DNA from: Okibacterium sp. HSC-33S16
GTDB lineage: Bacteria; Actinomycetota; Actinomycetes; Actinomycetales; Microbacteriaceae
DNA length: 64,000 nucleotides
NCBI RefSeq assembly: GCF_024171565.1
Contig: NZ_JALJZZ010000002.1
Span: forward strand, 248,001 to 312,000
Reading direction: 5' to 3'
The number at the start of each line of letters is the position of its first letter. Positions within the stretch are counted from its first letter, which is position 1. A model generated the notes under the pieces. The model was not told the DNA's origin. It ran no database searches and worked only from the letters and a program-made list of their open reading frames with translations. The position numbers and the translations under genes were made by a program. Shown one piece after another: positions 1 through 9,594 of this stretch.

Positions 1-486
1 CCGGCCGGCGGGTGCACCGTGCAAGGCGGATCGCAATTGGCGGATGACGTCGCGAGCAGCGGCATCCGCTTCACCTTGATGAATTTCGCCGATGCAGAGA
101 ACCGGAGCAATGCCGTTGCGGAGGGCCGCCGTGGTTTTCGCCGCCACGATCTCCTCGGTCTCTGCGAAGATGCGTCGTCGTTCTGCGTGCCCGACTTCGA
201 CCACACCGACACCGAGCTCGGCGAGTTCGACTCCGCTGACCTCGCCGGTATACGCGCCGTTGTCGTCCCAGAACAGGTCTTGGGCTCCAACCACGACATC
301 GGTGCCGTCCAGGGTGTCGATCGCCGCGGGGATTGCGACAAAACTCGGGATGACGAAGAGTTCGACATCGCCGCTCTTCAGTGCTTCGCTGTCGCGAGCC
401 AGGTCAGCAATGCTCGAAAACCACTCCCGCGCGCGGGCGTACCCGAAGTACATCTTCAGGCTTACCCCGACGACGACGGGAGCCAT
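1..486 (-). CDS. Triose-phosphate isomerase family protein (EryH-like), 3' end missing
   Basis: The translation (162 codons, cut by the window edge) is a TIM-barrel isomerase. The N-terminal catalytic lysine is at residue 11 (VGVSLKMY), GAQD lies near residue 68, and the catalytic-histidine motif is VGHAERR at residues 99-105 with His100. Canonical enzymes read GHSERR; the Ala is typical of paralogues rather than of the glycolytic enzyme. The catalytic Glu region lies beyond the window. The start ATG shares one base with the rpiB stop (TGATG), so the two are translationally coupled. Next to RpiB and a DhaK-DhaL kinase, the likely role is isomerising a tetrulose phosphate (EryH/LerI type), by inference from known erythritol and threitol pathways. 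A glycolytic tpiA is less likely in this operon. Confidence 0.85.
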   Translation of the reverse strand, partial: MAPVVVGVSLKMYFGYARAREWFSSIADLARDSEALKSGDVELFVIPSFVAIPAAIDTLDGTDVVVGAQDLFWDDNGAYTGEVSGVELAELGVGVVEVGHAERRRIFAETEEIVAAKTTAALRNGIAPVLCIGEIHQGEADAAARDVIRQLRSALHGAPAGR

Positions 487-953
487 CAGCAGCTTCCGAA
501 CTCTTCGTACGCGTCGAGGACCGCAACCTTCTCGGCGCTCGCCGACGATTCGTCGAAACGGTAGGTGAGCCACTCGCGCACCAGGCGACGGGCAAGTTCA
601 ACACCGATCACGCGCTGACCCAACGCGAGCACCTGGGCGTTGTTGGACAGAACCAGCCGTTCGACGGAAAAGCTGTCGTGGGCGACGGATGCGCGGATGC
701 CTTTCACCTTGCCCGCTGCCATGGCGACGCCCATGCCGGTTCCGCAGATCAAGAGCCCGCGGTCCGCTTTGCCTGCAGCGATGGCCTCACCGACGGTAAC
801 GCCGACCTTGGGGTATGGGGTGTGTCCGTTCGCGTCGACGCCCACGTCGGTGACGCTTTCGACCAGATCGTGAGCGAGGAGGTCCTTCTTGAGGATCTCT
901 TTGTAATCGAAACCAGCGTCATCCGATCCGATGACGATGCGGAGCTTGTCCAT
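486..953 (-). CDS. rpiB: RpiB/LacA/LacB family sugar-phosphate isomerase (EryI-like)
   Basis: This is a 155-residue protein of usual RpiB length. It has the N-terminal GSDDAGFDYKE segment, ANGHTPYPKVG near residues 41-51, and the catalytic cysteine in CGTGMG at residue 70. The family interconverts aldose and ketose phosphates, classically ribose 5-P and ribulose 5-P. In erythritol operons a close paralogue, EryI, makes D-erythrose 4-phosphate. Its ATG overlaps the stop of the upstream kinase by one base (TAATG) and its own stop overlaps the next start, so three enzymes form one tightly coupled unit. The context favours an EryI-like role; housekeeping ribose-5-phosphate isomerase remains possible. 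Confidence 0.9.
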   Translation of the reverse strand: MDKLRIVIGSDDAGFDYKEILKKDLLAHDLVESVTDVGVDANGHTPYPKVGVTVGEAIAAGKADRGLLICGTGMGVAMAAGKVKGIRASVAHDSFSVERLVLSNNAQVLALGQRVIGVELARRLVREWLTYRFDESSASAEKVAVLDAYEEFGSC

Positions 954-2683
954 TAGTTGTCTCGTTTCTGTTCCGAAAGAACGATCGCGATGCGCTGCAC
1001 GATGAGCGCGAGGGAATGGGCGCCCGCGTCGGGCGTGCCGAGAGACTTCTCGGCATGCGGGCGCGCGCGGCCCATGAGGGGGAGGAGATCGGCCGTTGCG
1101 GCGGCGGCAGCGGTCGACGCGTTCGCGGCGGTGGCCCAGGCGTCCGCCAGCCGTGCTCCGGCAGCGACTTCGGTCGACAGGGTGTCGGCGAACGGCACCA
1201 GTGAATCCACCATGGTTTTGTCGCCGGGTACAGCGCCGAACTTCAGGACGCTGTCTTTAGCCGCGTGCACTCCGGCCACGACGGTTTCTCGAGTCGGCGC
1301 TGCGGTGTTGCCGAGTTCGGCGCCCACCGCGGTGAGGGCTGCGCCCCAGAGTGCACCCGAAGTGCCGCCGGCGCGGTCCGACCAGGCATCGGCGGCCAGG
1401 GTGAGGAGCGTCTGAGCGCCCGCGCCGCGGGTGAGGGCGTCGGCGGCTGCCGCTTGAGCGGCCTGCGCTCCACGGTTCATTCCGATGCCGTGGTCGCCGT
1501 CACCCGCGACGGCGTCGATGCGTCCGAGCTCGTCGGCGTTCTCGTTCACAACCGCGGCGATGGCCTCGATCACTTCAGCGGCGATTGCTGCCGCTGCCTT
1601 TGATTCCTCGCTGGCGTCGGGGATGTCGTCAATCGCGTCAGTGAGCTCGACGATCGGAGCCTGTTCCGCGGCAACGACAGAACCCTTGCGGTAAGCCGGA
1701 GTGTCGGCGGGAGCCCGCCAGAAGGTTTCAAGTTCGTCGTCCAGCCAGAAGAGGGTGAGCGAGGCGCCGGCCATGTCGAAGCTGGTCACGAGCTCGCCGA
1801 CCTCGGGGTCGACGACGGTCACTCCGGCCTCAGTGAGAAGCTCGGCGACCTTGCGGTAGACGACGAAGAGTTCTTCGTATTTCACGGACCCAAGGCCGTT
1901 GAGGATCAGCCCAACACGCTGGCCCTCTGCTGATTCCACTCCGTCGGGCAGTTCACCCAGGAGTGTGGAGACGAAGAGCTCTGCCAGGCCGTCGGCCGTG
2001 GGAATGTCGGTTTCGTCGATGCCCGGTTCGCCGTGAATGCCAATTCCGACGCCCATCCGGCCCTCCGGGACGGTGAAGAGCGGTTCGTCGGCACCGGGAA
2101 GAGTGCAGCCTGTGAACGCCACTCCGAAGGAGCGGGTGCGTTCGTTGGCGAGTGTCGCGACTCGCACAACATCGTCCAGCGAGTATCCGGCCTCGGCTGC
2201 CGCGGCGGCCGATTTGAAGACGGTGAGGTCACCCGCGATGCCTCGTCGTTTGTGCTTTTCGTCGACGGATGCACTGGCGATGTCGTCGGTGACAACGACG
2301 GTTCGGCACTCGATGCCATCGGCAGTTAGACGCTCTTGCGCCTGATTGAAGTGCAGGACGTCACCGGCGTAGTTGCCGTAGGTCAACAGGATGCCGCCAC
2401 CCAGGTGCGCGGCCGAACCAACCGAATACACCTGATGGGCCGACGGCGAAGCAAAGAGGTTGCCCATCGCCGCACCGTGAGCGAGGCCCTGGCCGACCAG
2501 TCCGCCGAAGGCGGGGTAGTGGCCCGAGCCGCCACCGGTCACGATGGCGACCGTGCCCGGTGTGGAAACGGTGCTTCGGATGACACCGCCTGTGACGCGA
2601 CGGACCTGCGACGCGTTGGCGGCGACGAATCCGTCGATCATTTCGTCAGCGAAAGCGACGGGATCATTGAACAGGCGAGTCAT
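953..2683 (-). CDS. DhaK-DhaL fusion, ATP-dependent dihydroxyacetone/erythrulose-type kinase
   Basis: This is a 576-residue single-chain kinase. The N-terminal DhaK domain has the phosphate loop GGGSGHYP at residues 50-57 and the substrate-binding histidine in GIGIHGEPG (His217), which forms a covalent hemiaminal with ketose substrates. The C-terminal DhaL domain (about 365-576) carries the metal and ATP motif GDGDHG at 394-399. ATP-using DAK enzymes of this layout phosphorylate dihydroxyacetone, and relatives named LerK/DerK phosphorylate L- or D-erythrulose. A Shine-Dalgarno GGAGA precedes the ATG. It sits between an MFS transporter and RpiB/TIM isomerases, which fits a tetrulose substrate: the isomerases would otherwise have no role in glycerone catabolism. 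The substrate is inferred, not shown. Confidence 0.85.
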   Translation of the reverse strand: MTRLFNDPVAFADEMIDGFVAANASQVRRVTGGVIRSTVSTPGTVAIVTGGGSGHYPAFGGLVGQGLAHGAAMGNLFASPSAHQVYSVGSAAHLGGGILLTYGNYAGDVLHFNQAQERLTADGIECRTVVVTDDIASASVDEKHKRRGIAGDLTVFKSAAAAAEAGYSLDDVVRVATLANERTRSFGVAFTGCTLPGADEPLFTVPEGRMGVGIGIHGEPGIDETDIPTADGLAELFVSTLLGELPDGVESAEGQRVGLILNGLGSVKYEELFVVYRKVAELLTEAGVTVVDPEVGELVTSFDMAGASLTLFWLDDELETFWRAPADTPAYRKGSVVAAEQAPIVELTDAIDDIPDASEESKAAAAIAAEVIEAIAAVVNENADELGRIDAVAGDGDHGIGMNRGAQAAQAAAADALTRGAGAQTLLTLAADAWSDRAGGTSGALWGAALTAVGAELGNTAAPTRETVVAGVHAAKDSVLKFGAVPGDKTMVDSLVPFADTLSTEVAAGARLADAWATAANASTAAAAATADLLPLMGRARPHAEKSLGTPDAGAHSLALIVQRIAIVLSEQKRDN

Positions 2684-2720
2684 GGGTGTTCTCCGAAAAC
2701 GATGGAAGGGGTGGGAGGAA

Positions 2721-2745
2721 GCGGGGCGGTTTGAGGCCGCCCCGC
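2721..2745 (-). other. GC-rich intercistronic hairpin between MFS and kinase genes
   Basis: This is a perfect 9-bp inverted repeat, GCGGGGCGG with CCGCCCCGC, around a 7-base loop. It lies just after the MFS stop and 38 bases before the kinase start. There is no T-tract on the transcribed strand, so it is more likely an mRNA-stabilising or attenuating hairpin than a full terminator. Confidence 0.5.
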
Positions 2746-2751
2746 TCGGGA

Positions 2752-4113
2752 CTACTGGGACAGCGCCTGAGCTTCGGTCTCATCGACCGCGCCGCGCTGG
2801 GTGCGGTTGGCCCGTGCCAGCAGCAGCATGATCACACCGGACACGGCCATGAAACCTCCGACAATGAACATCGGAATCTCAAAGTTTCCGGTCCAGTCGG
2901 CGACTGCTCCCGTGATGTACGGAGCGGAGAATCCGGCCAGGTTTCCGACGGTGTTGATCAGCGCGATACCTGCAGCCGCTGCGGCTCCGGTGAGGAACTG
3001 GGTCGGGAGAGTCCAGAAGTTGGGCAGCGCCGAGAAGATTGCCATGGCGGTGACCGCGATGATGGCGATCGTCGCGACGGGAGACCCGGAGAACAGCGCG
3101 AACGGGATGCTGAGCGCACCGACGAAGGCAGGGATCGCAATGTGCCACGTCTTCAAGCCGCGCTTTGTGGCATCCCGTGCCCAGAAGTGGAGTGCGATCG
3201 CAGCCGGGACGTACGGGATTGCGGTGATGAGTCCCTTCTGGAAGGTGTCGAACTCGGTACCGAACTGGGCCTGGAAACCCTCGATGATGGTCGGGAGGAA
3301 GAAACCAAGTGCGTAGAGGCCATAGATGAAGCCGAAGTAGATGAAGGACAGAGCCCAGACGCGCCCGCTCCCGAACGCGTCACGGATGCGACCGTGACCA
3401 CCGGTCTTCACCGTCTGTGCACGCTCGGTCTCGAGTGCGTTGGTCAGCCAGACCTTCTCATCGGCCGTGAGCCACTTGGCATCTGCGGGGCGGTCCTTGA
3501 GGTAGAACCAAGCGACGATTCCGATGATGATGGCGGGGATCGCGACACCCGCGAACATGAACCGCCAGCCCTCGAGGCCGAAGATTCCGTGCTGCTCGAT
3601 GAGGATCGCAGCGAGGGGGGCACCGATGACCGTTGTGAGCGGCTGTGCCAGGTAGAAGAGCGCGAGGATCTTTGAACGGTGTGCAGCGGGTACCCAGAGG
3701 CTCAGGAAGAGAATCGCACCCGGGAAGAACCCAGCTTCGGCGACACCGAGCAGGAACCGCAGGATCGCGAGGTGCTCGAAGCTACCCACCCAGGTGAAGA
3801 GCAGAGCGACGATTCCCCAGCTGACCATGATGCGCGCGAGCCACTTGCGTGCGCCGAATCGGTGCAGCGCGAGGTTCGAGGGCACCTCAAGCAGGATGTA
3901 GCCGATGAAGAACACACCGGAGGCGAAGCCGAACTGTGCGGCCGAGAGACCGAGGTCTTCATTCATGCCGTTCGGGGCGGCGAATCCGATCGCTGTGCGG
4001 TCGAGGTAGTTGATGAAGAACATCAATGCCACAAAAGGTACAAGTCGGAACGCGACTTTCCGGATGGCAGATTTTTCCACAGCTGACTGCGGTGTCGGTG
4101 TGGTTGAAGCCAC
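2752..4113 (-). CDS. MFS transporter, anion:cation symporter (ACS) family
   Basis: This is a 453-residue integral membrane protein of about 12 helices. The first helix region FVALMFFINYLDRTAIGFA is the signature of the ACS/phthalate-permease family (tartrate, galactonate and similar carboxylates). The start is set at GTG 4113 because AAGGAG lies seven bases upstream; the frame stays open further upstream but would run through the operator region. It heads the operon with the kinase and isomerases, divergent from the GntR gene. The family usually carries organic anions, which sits oddly with a neutral tetrose route, so a sugar acid or a neutral polyol is possible. The substrate is unknown. Confidence 0.87.
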   Translation of the reverse strand: MASTTPTPQSAVEKSAIRKVAFRLVPFVALMFFINYLDRTAIGFAAPNGMNEDLGLSAAQFGFASGVFFIGYILLEVPSNLALHRFGARKWLARIMVSWGIVALLFTWVGSFEHLAILRFLLGVAEAGFFPGAILFLSLWVPAAHRSKILALFYLAQPLTTVIGAPLAAILIEQHGIFGLEGWRFMFAGVAIPAIIIGIVAWFYLKDRPADAKWLTADEKVWLTNALETERAQTVKTGGHGRIRDAFGSGRVWALSFIYFGFIYGLYALGFFLPTIIEGFQAQFGTEFDTFQKGLITAIPYVPAAIALHFWARDATKRGLKTWHIAIPAFVGALSIPFALFSGSPVATIAIIAVTAMAIFSALPNFWTLPTQFLTGAAAAAGIALINTVGNLAGFSAPYITGAVADWTGNFEIPMFIVGGFMAVSGVIMLLLARANRTQRGAVDETEAQALSQ

Positions 4114-4179
4114 AGTAACTCCTTCGTTATTACGAGATGGCAACCCAAACCGACGTGAACGGCGATGGTCGCATAAATG

Positions 4180-4208
4180 AGTATTCGCTAAAGGAGCCAT
4201 CCTGTCAA
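4180..4208 (-). promoter_or_regulatory. Sigma-70-type promoter of the MFS-kinase-isomerase operon
   Basis: Read on the minus strand, TTGACA (4208-4203) and AATACT (4185-4180) are separated by exactly 17 bases. The predicted leader to the GTG at 4113 is about 60 bases. The -35 box is embedded in the palindrome at 4204-4217, which implies repression by a regulator bound there. Confidence 0.75.
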
Positions 4209-4239
4209 CCGGTTGACCAAAATCAGTCAACCGGTCGAC
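4204..4239. promoter_or_regulatory. Two tandem 14-bp palindromic operators, likely for the GntR regulator
   Basis: GTCAACCGGTTGAC (4204-4217) is a perfect palindrome and GTCAACCGGTCGAC (4226-4239) a near-perfect one. Their centres are 22 bp apart, about two helical turns, so two dimers would bind the same DNA face. The first covers the -35 of the minus-strand operon; the second lies just upstream of the promoter for the GntR gene. A matching half (GTCAACCGGTT) recurs at 9619 before the ABC operon. Confidence 0.75.
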
Positions 4240-4273
4240 TCGTTTTTCCGCCTTTCTCTTGTAGCTTTGACCC

Positions 4274-5011
4274 ATGCCTGCATATCCGAACGACGCCTCT
4301 TCGGGGATCGCCGCCTCCATCGGCTCCCTCGCTGAGGGCACGCCTGTCTCTGCAGTGGCCAAGCGACTTCTGGAAATTTTCACGACGGGCAGCATCGAAG
4401 CTGGAACCCGTCTTCCGCCTGAACGGCAGCTGGCGTCGACGCTCGGCGTTGGCCGGTCGGCCGTCCGTGAAGCTTTAGCCGCGCTCGAAATCCTCGGTGT
4501 TGTCGATGTGCGGCCGGGGTCCGGAACGTACCTTCGGGGCGCCACCAGCGAGCTCCTTCCCCAGACCCTCAGTTGGGGTCTCATGCTTGGCGAACCACGC
4601 ACCCTCGAGCTCATCGAGGTTCGCGGGGCGCTGGAAATTTACGCCGCCCGGCTTGCCGCCTCCCGCATCACTGACGATGCCCTCGAACGCCTCGGTGCAC
4701 ACGTCGAGGACATGCGAGCAAACGCTGGGAACCTGGCGGCGTTTGTCGAGGCGGACCTTCGTTTCCATTCGGAGCTTGCCCGCAGCATCAACAACACCGT
4801 GCTCCTCGACCTGCTGCAAAGCATTCGATCCCTCCTGCGCGTGTGGGTGGACCGTGCTGTGCAGCAGCCCGAAGAAGCGGCTGCTGCCATCGAGGAACAC
4901 GCGGCGGTGTACGCAGCCATTGCGACTCGGGATCCCGATGCGGCAGCCTCGGCCATGGCCGTTCACATGAATACGGCGGGAGCTCGGCTCTCGCGGTCGG
5001 TCACCCCTTAG
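4274..5011 (+). CDS. FadR-subfamily GntR transcriptional regulator
   Basis: This is a 245-residue protein. The N-terminal winged helix spans about residues 25-95, with the signature SRLPPERQLA-like stretch (here TRLPPERQLASTLGVGRSAVREAL). The C-terminal all-helical FCD ligand domain spans about 100-235, with a metal-site-like D-x-x-FH (EADLRFHSELA). The -10-like TAGCTT ends exactly six bases before the ATG and no Shine-Dalgarno is seen, so the transcript is probably leaderless. It is divergent from the MFS-kinase operon and separated by two palindromes, so it most likely represses that operon and itself. The ligand is unknown; FCD regulators usually sense small carboxylates or sugar derivatives. 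Confidence 0.9.
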   Translation: MPAYPNDASSGIAASIGSLAEGTPVSAVAKRLLEIFTTGSIEAGTRLPPERQLASTLGVGRSAVREALAALEILGVVDVRPGSGTYLRGATSELLPQTLSWGLMLGEPRTLELIEVRGALEIYAARLAASRITDDALERLGAHVEDMRANAGNLAAFVEADLRFHSELARSINNTVLLDLLQSIRSLLRVWVDRAVQQPEEAAAAIEEHAAVYAAIATRDPDAAASAMAVHMNTAGARLSRSVTP

Positions 5012-5052
5012 GTCCCTTCCTTCCGCCGACGCTCGCATCGAGCGCCAACAGC

Positions 5053-5095
5053 AATCGGCGGCCCTGCCGAAGCAGGACCGCCGATTATTGTTTGT
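5053..5095. terminator. Strong hairpin terminator between convergent genes
   Basis: AATCGGCGG then CCTGC pairs with GCAGG then CCGCCGATT around a CGAA loop, giving 14 bp with one mismatch. It is followed on the plus strand by ATTGTTTG. It ends the GntR transcript and may also serve the minus-strand ABC operon, whose last gene stops at 5105. Confidence 0.8.
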
Positions 5096-5104
5096 GCGTG
5101 AGTT

Positions 5105-6097
<993 letters not shown>

Positions 6098-6122
6098 TTA
6101 CAGCCTTTCGTTTCTTGGTGTG

Positions 6123-6142
6123 CCGCGGTGCGAGCACCGCGG
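6123..6142 (-). other. Intercistronic hairpin between permease and binding-protein genes
   Basis: CCGCGGTG pairs perfectly with CACCGCGG around a CGAG loop, in the 66-base gap before the binding-protein gene. There is no T-tract, so it probably protects or pauses the mRNA and does not end it. The Shine-Dalgarno AAAGG of the binding-protein gene lies downstream of it. Confidence 0.55.
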
Positions 6143-6160
6143 AGGGGGGAGGGGGGAAAT

Positions 6161-7291
6161 CTAGGACGTGCTTGGGGTCGTCGTCGGTTCGGAGTGACTG
6201 CTCGCTGCGAGCGCGGCGTTTTTCGACCGCTTGATTCGCTGCTGAGCCTGGTCGAGCATGACGGCCAGAATGATGACGGCGCCCTTGATAGCGATCTGCC
6301 AGAACGTGGAAACGCCAACGATGACGAGGCCGTCGCTGAGGAACCCGATCACGAAGGCACCGATGAGCACCCCTCGCACATTTCCTCGACCACCGGTCAG
6401 CGCCGCACCACCGATGACCACGGCCGCGATGGCATTGAGCTCGAAGGATTCGCCCAATTGAGGTGCCGCGCTCGTCAATTCGGACGAGATGATGAGGCCT
6501 GTGGTCGCGGCGCAGAAACCGCTGATCATGTAGACCCGAAGCTTCACGCGGCGGACCGGGACGCCCGACAGCTCGGCGGCTCGTTCATTACCGCCGGTGG
6601 AGTACACCCAGCGACCGAACGGCGTGTTCTTGAGGACAAAGGCCGCGACGAGCGCGAAGACAACCATGATCCAAATCGCGGTGGGGATACCAAAGAGGCG
6701 CCCGCCGCCGATGATTCCGAACCCGGTATTGCCCAGCTCCGGGTCGCCGCCCAGGCGCGGATAGGTTGAGCCGTTCGATATCAATAGAGCAGCACCGCGT
6801 GCGACGTACAACATGCCCAAGGTGGCGATGAATGGCGCAACGCTGAATTTTGTTACGAGCAGCCCGTTGACGTAACCCACCAGGGTGCCGACGGCCAAAG
6901 AGCAAAGCACAACCACCCACACCGGCGGGTAGATGACGACACCAAATGCATCGATCTGCCAGCCCTGAAGCAGGACACCGGCGATCACTCCCGACAGACC
7001 GACGGTCGACCCGACGGACAGGTCGATGCCGCCCTTGAGGATGACGAACAACATGCCGATAGCCAGGATGGCGTTGTAGGCGACGTGCTTCGTCATCGTC
7101 AGGAGGTTGTTGAAGGTGAGGAAGGAGTCCGACAGCAACGCGAAGATAATGATCAGCACGATCAACGCGATGAAGGCCCGGCCCTCAAGCAGGATGCCGA
7201 GGTAGTCGATCTCCCGCTTGGCGGTTCCGCCTTTGTCCCCTGGGCCTCGGCCGTTCGTTGACGGGCGGGCGCCCGTAGTCGTTGCAGTCAC
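6161..7291 (-). CDS. rbsC: Ribose-type ABC transporter permease
   Basis: This is a 376-residue membrane protein with a polar N-terminus of about 30 residues followed by 8-10 hydrophobic segments. The family motif region GGIDLSVGSTVGLSGVIAG and the cytoplasmic EAA-like loop around FGRWVYSTGGNERAAELSGV are both present, as in RbsC/BPD_transp_2 proteins. It forms the channel of the importer as a homodimer. The start is GTG, overlapping the ATPase stop by four bases (GTGA), so it is translationally coupled to the ATPase. Confidence 0.9.
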   Translation of the reverse strand: MTATTTGARPSTNGRGPGDKGGTAKREIDYLGILLEGRAFIALIVLIIIFALLSDSFLTFNNLLTMTKHVAYNAILAIGMLFVILKGGIDLSVGSTVGLSGVIAGVLLQGWQIDAFGVVIYPPVWVVVLCSLAVGTLVGYVNGLLVTKFSVAPFIATLGMLYVARGAALLISNGSTYPRLGGDPELGNTGFGIIGGGRLFGIPTAIWIMVVFALVAAFVLKNTPFGRWVYSTGGNERAAELSGVPVRRVKLRVYMISGFCAATTGLIISSELTSAAPQLGESFELNAIAAVVIGGAALTGGRGNVRGVLIGAFVIGFLSDGLVIVGVSTFWQIAIKGAVIILAVMLDQAQQRIKRSKNAALAASSHSEPTTTPSTS

Positions 7292-8847
7292 TTTCCGAGT
7301 CCATTCTCTGGTTCCGCAGCTTCAGTTGATTCACCGGAGGCGACCATGAGGCCCTCGCGGTCGGTGTGTTTAGGGTTGAACTCTCCGACGATGCGGCCTT
7401 TCGACAGCACGATCACCCGGTTCGAGACGCCGAGGGCCTCGCCGACCTCCGAGGTAGCGAAGAGCACCCCGAGCCCTCGTTTGGCTTCACGGGCCATGAG
7501 TCCGAAGATCTCTGCCTTCGCTCCGACGTCGATGCCGCGCGAGGGCTCGTCGAGGAGGATGACGTCCGGTTCGGTCATGAGGATTTTCGAGATCACGACC
7601 TTTTGCTGGTTTCCGCCGGAGAGCGAAGAAATCGCGGCTGTGGGCCCGGAGGTCTTCACTCGCACGTCCTTCACGGCCTTGTCGATGCTCGTTCGTTCCT
7701 GCCGTCGGTTGAGGACGATTCCCTTCACGAAGGCGAGGAGGTTGGCGAGCGACGCATTCTCTCCGACCGACATCGTCTGCACGAGCCCGTCGCGCTGTCG
7801 ATCTTCGGGAACCAGCGCGAGGCCCAGTGCGATGCGCTCAGCGACCGATTCCTTCGAGAGCTTGCGTCCCTTGAGCCGGACTGTTCCGGACTGGATTGAT
7901 GTGCGGCCGGCGAGCGCCTCGAGCAGTTCGGTTCGTCCCGCTCCCATCAAGCCATAGAGACAAACGATCTCACCGGCACGAACCTCCAGCGAGACCTCGT
8001 CGATCGCGAGGCGAGCGGGATTTGACGGGTCCGCGATGACGACGTTCTCAAGTGACAGTACGGGTTCACCGAACTCCTCAAGGAGGTCGGGTGAGAGGTC
8101 ACCGACGTCGCGGCCCACCATGTTTGAAATCACCCAGCCGAGGTCGATTTCGTTGCGATCGCCGATGGCGACGAGGTCACCGTCTCGGAAAACGACGGCA
8201 TGGTCGGCAATCTCCAGCGCTTCTTCAAGGTGGTGCGAGATGTAAACGATCGCGACGTTCTCAGCGGTGAGTTCGCGGATGAGCTTGAAGAGAACCTCGA
8301 CCTCGCTGCCACTCAGGGCGGAGGTCGGCTCATCCATGATGAGCACCCGCGCATTGCCAGCGAGCGCTCGGGCGATCTCAACGATTTGTTGTTGTCCGAG
8401 GCGGAGATCGCCGACAAGGGTTTTGGGGTCGAGTCGCTCTTCCAGCCGTTCCATCAAACGCACGGTGGTCGCGTTCTCGGAGCTGTAGTCGATAAGTACC
8501 CCGCCGCGCGCCCTCTCGCGACCCATGTAGATGTTGTCGCGGACGTTGAGGTTAGGAGCGAGGCTCAGCTCTTGGTGGATGATGGCGATTCCGCGATCGG
8601 CTGCATCCACCGTATTGCGGAGTTGGAGCGGCTCACCGTCGAGTTCCAGCGTGCCCGATGTCGGTGTCTCGACACCGCTGAGAATCTTCATGAGCGTGGA
8701 CTTGCCCGCGCCGTTCTCACCGAAGAGGACTGTGACGGTGCCCTTGCGGATGGAGAAGTCGACGCCTTTGAGGGCTCGCGTCGCACCGTACGTCTTCGTG
8801 ATCCCAATGGCGCGCATCACCACATCGTCGGTTGTGGCCTCGGTCAC
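7288..8847 (-). CDS. rbsA: Ribose-type ABC transporter ATPase with two nucleotide-binding domains
   Basis: This is a 519-residue tandem ATPase. Domain 1 has Walker A GENGAGKST at 43-51, signature LRLGQQQ and Walker B VLIMDEPTSAL. Domain 2 has the degenerate Walker A GLMGAGRTE normal for this family, signature LSGGNQQK and Walker B VILLDEPSRGID. The degenerate second site is typical of RbsA/MglA/XylG and is not a defect. The GTG start overlaps the DUF2291 stop (GTGA). It powers import by the permease and binding protein of the same operon. Confidence 0.92.
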   Translation of the reverse strand: MTEATTDDVVMRAIGITKTYGATRALKGVDFSIRKGTVTVLFGENGAGKSTLMKILSGVETPTSGTLELDGEPLQLRNTVDAADRGIAIIHQELSLAPNLNVRDNIYMGRERARGGVLIDYSSENATTVRLMERLEERLDPKTLVGDLRLGQQQIVEIARALAGNARVLIMDEPTSALSGSEVEVLFKLIRELTAENVAIVYISHHLEEALEIADHAVVFRDGDLVAIGDRNEIDLGWVISNMVGRDVGDLSPDLLEEFGEPVLSLENVVIADPSNPARLAIDEVSLEVRAGEIVCLYGLMGAGRTELLEALAGRTSIQSGTVRLKGRKLSKESVAERIALGLALVPEDRQRDGLVQTMSVGENASLANLLAFVKGIVLNRRQERTSIDKAVKDVRVKTSGPTAAISSLSGGNQQKVVISKILMTEPDVILLDEPSRGIDVGAKAEIFGLMAREAKRGLGVLFATSEVGEALGVSNRVIVLSKGRIVGEFNPKHTDREGLMVASGESTEAAEPENGLGK

Positions 8848-9494
8848 TGTGTGACCTCAAACTCCACCGGTACAACGGAGACGAGCGCGGGATTCACCCG
8901 GGTAAACGCTCCGGTGACCGTGATGGTCTTTCCTTCGAGAGTCGCCGGGTCCACGTCTGACAGCACCTGGTCCTTGACCAGGGTGTTGAACTCGGTGGCG
9001 ACTTCCTGGAATTCGAGCTGGTTGGTGAAGTCATTGAACTTTACGGTGCCGGTCGCGTCACGAATGGCTGTCCCATTGATCGCTGGGCCGATCTGCACTT
9101 GAACAACGGTGCCCTCGGGTAGTCCCTCGATCGTGACGGGCAGAATCGAACCATTTGGGGCTCCAGCGATTCCAGTCAGAGTGACCGGGAAGGAGTACGC
9201 GCTCGACGATCCCGCCGAGTTGCCGAAGTCGGCCTCCTCCGCCCCGCCCGCGAGGTCGGTCAGAAGTGTGACCAGATCGACGGCGTTGTCCGTGATCGCC
9301 GGAACGATGTCGTCCTCGAAGTGCTCAGCCGCGTAGTCCTTGGGTTCGAACGCGCCGGCCTGGGATGCTTCGGCCGCCTGCTCCACCGAGAGCACCTTGG
9401 TGCTGGCGATCGCCGTTCCGACCACGACGAGTGCGATGACAGCTCCCGCGAGTCGAACGTAAAGACGGCGTCGAGGGGGTGGTGACAGGGACAT
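8844..9494 (-). CDS. DUF2291 family membrane-anchored protein, first gene of the ABC operon
   Basis: This is a 216-residue protein with one N-terminal membrane helix (about residues 12-31) and an extracytoplasmic body. The body has a repeated beta-rich pattern, and KTITVTGAFTRVNPALVSVVPVEF ends the protein. DUF2291 proteins are recurrent partners of ribose-type ABC importers and have no assigned biochemical role. AAAGGAG six bases before the ATG supports the start. Being first and coupled to the ATPase by a four-base overlap implies stoichiometric production with the importer. It may scaffold the complex or help capture ligand; neither is shown. Confidence 0.75.
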   Translation of the reverse strand: MSLSPPPRRRLYVRLAGAVIALVVVGTAIASTKVLSVEQAAEASQAGAFEPKDYAAEHFEDDIVPAITDNAVDLVTLLTDLAGGAEEADFGNSAGSSSAYSFPVTLTGIAGAPNGSILPVTIEGLPEGTVVQVQIGPAINGTAIRDATGTVKFNDFTNQLEFQEVATEFNTLVKDQVLSDVDPATLEGKTITVTGAFTRVNPALVSVVPVEFEVTQ

Positions 9495-9594
9495 CTACCG
9501 CTCCTTTGCGGGTTGGGCCCGTCCAACCGCGAAGCGAGACGGGTCTCGCATCGGTCGGGCGGTGCGTTCGGTCGATTACTCGACGGGCGTGCCC

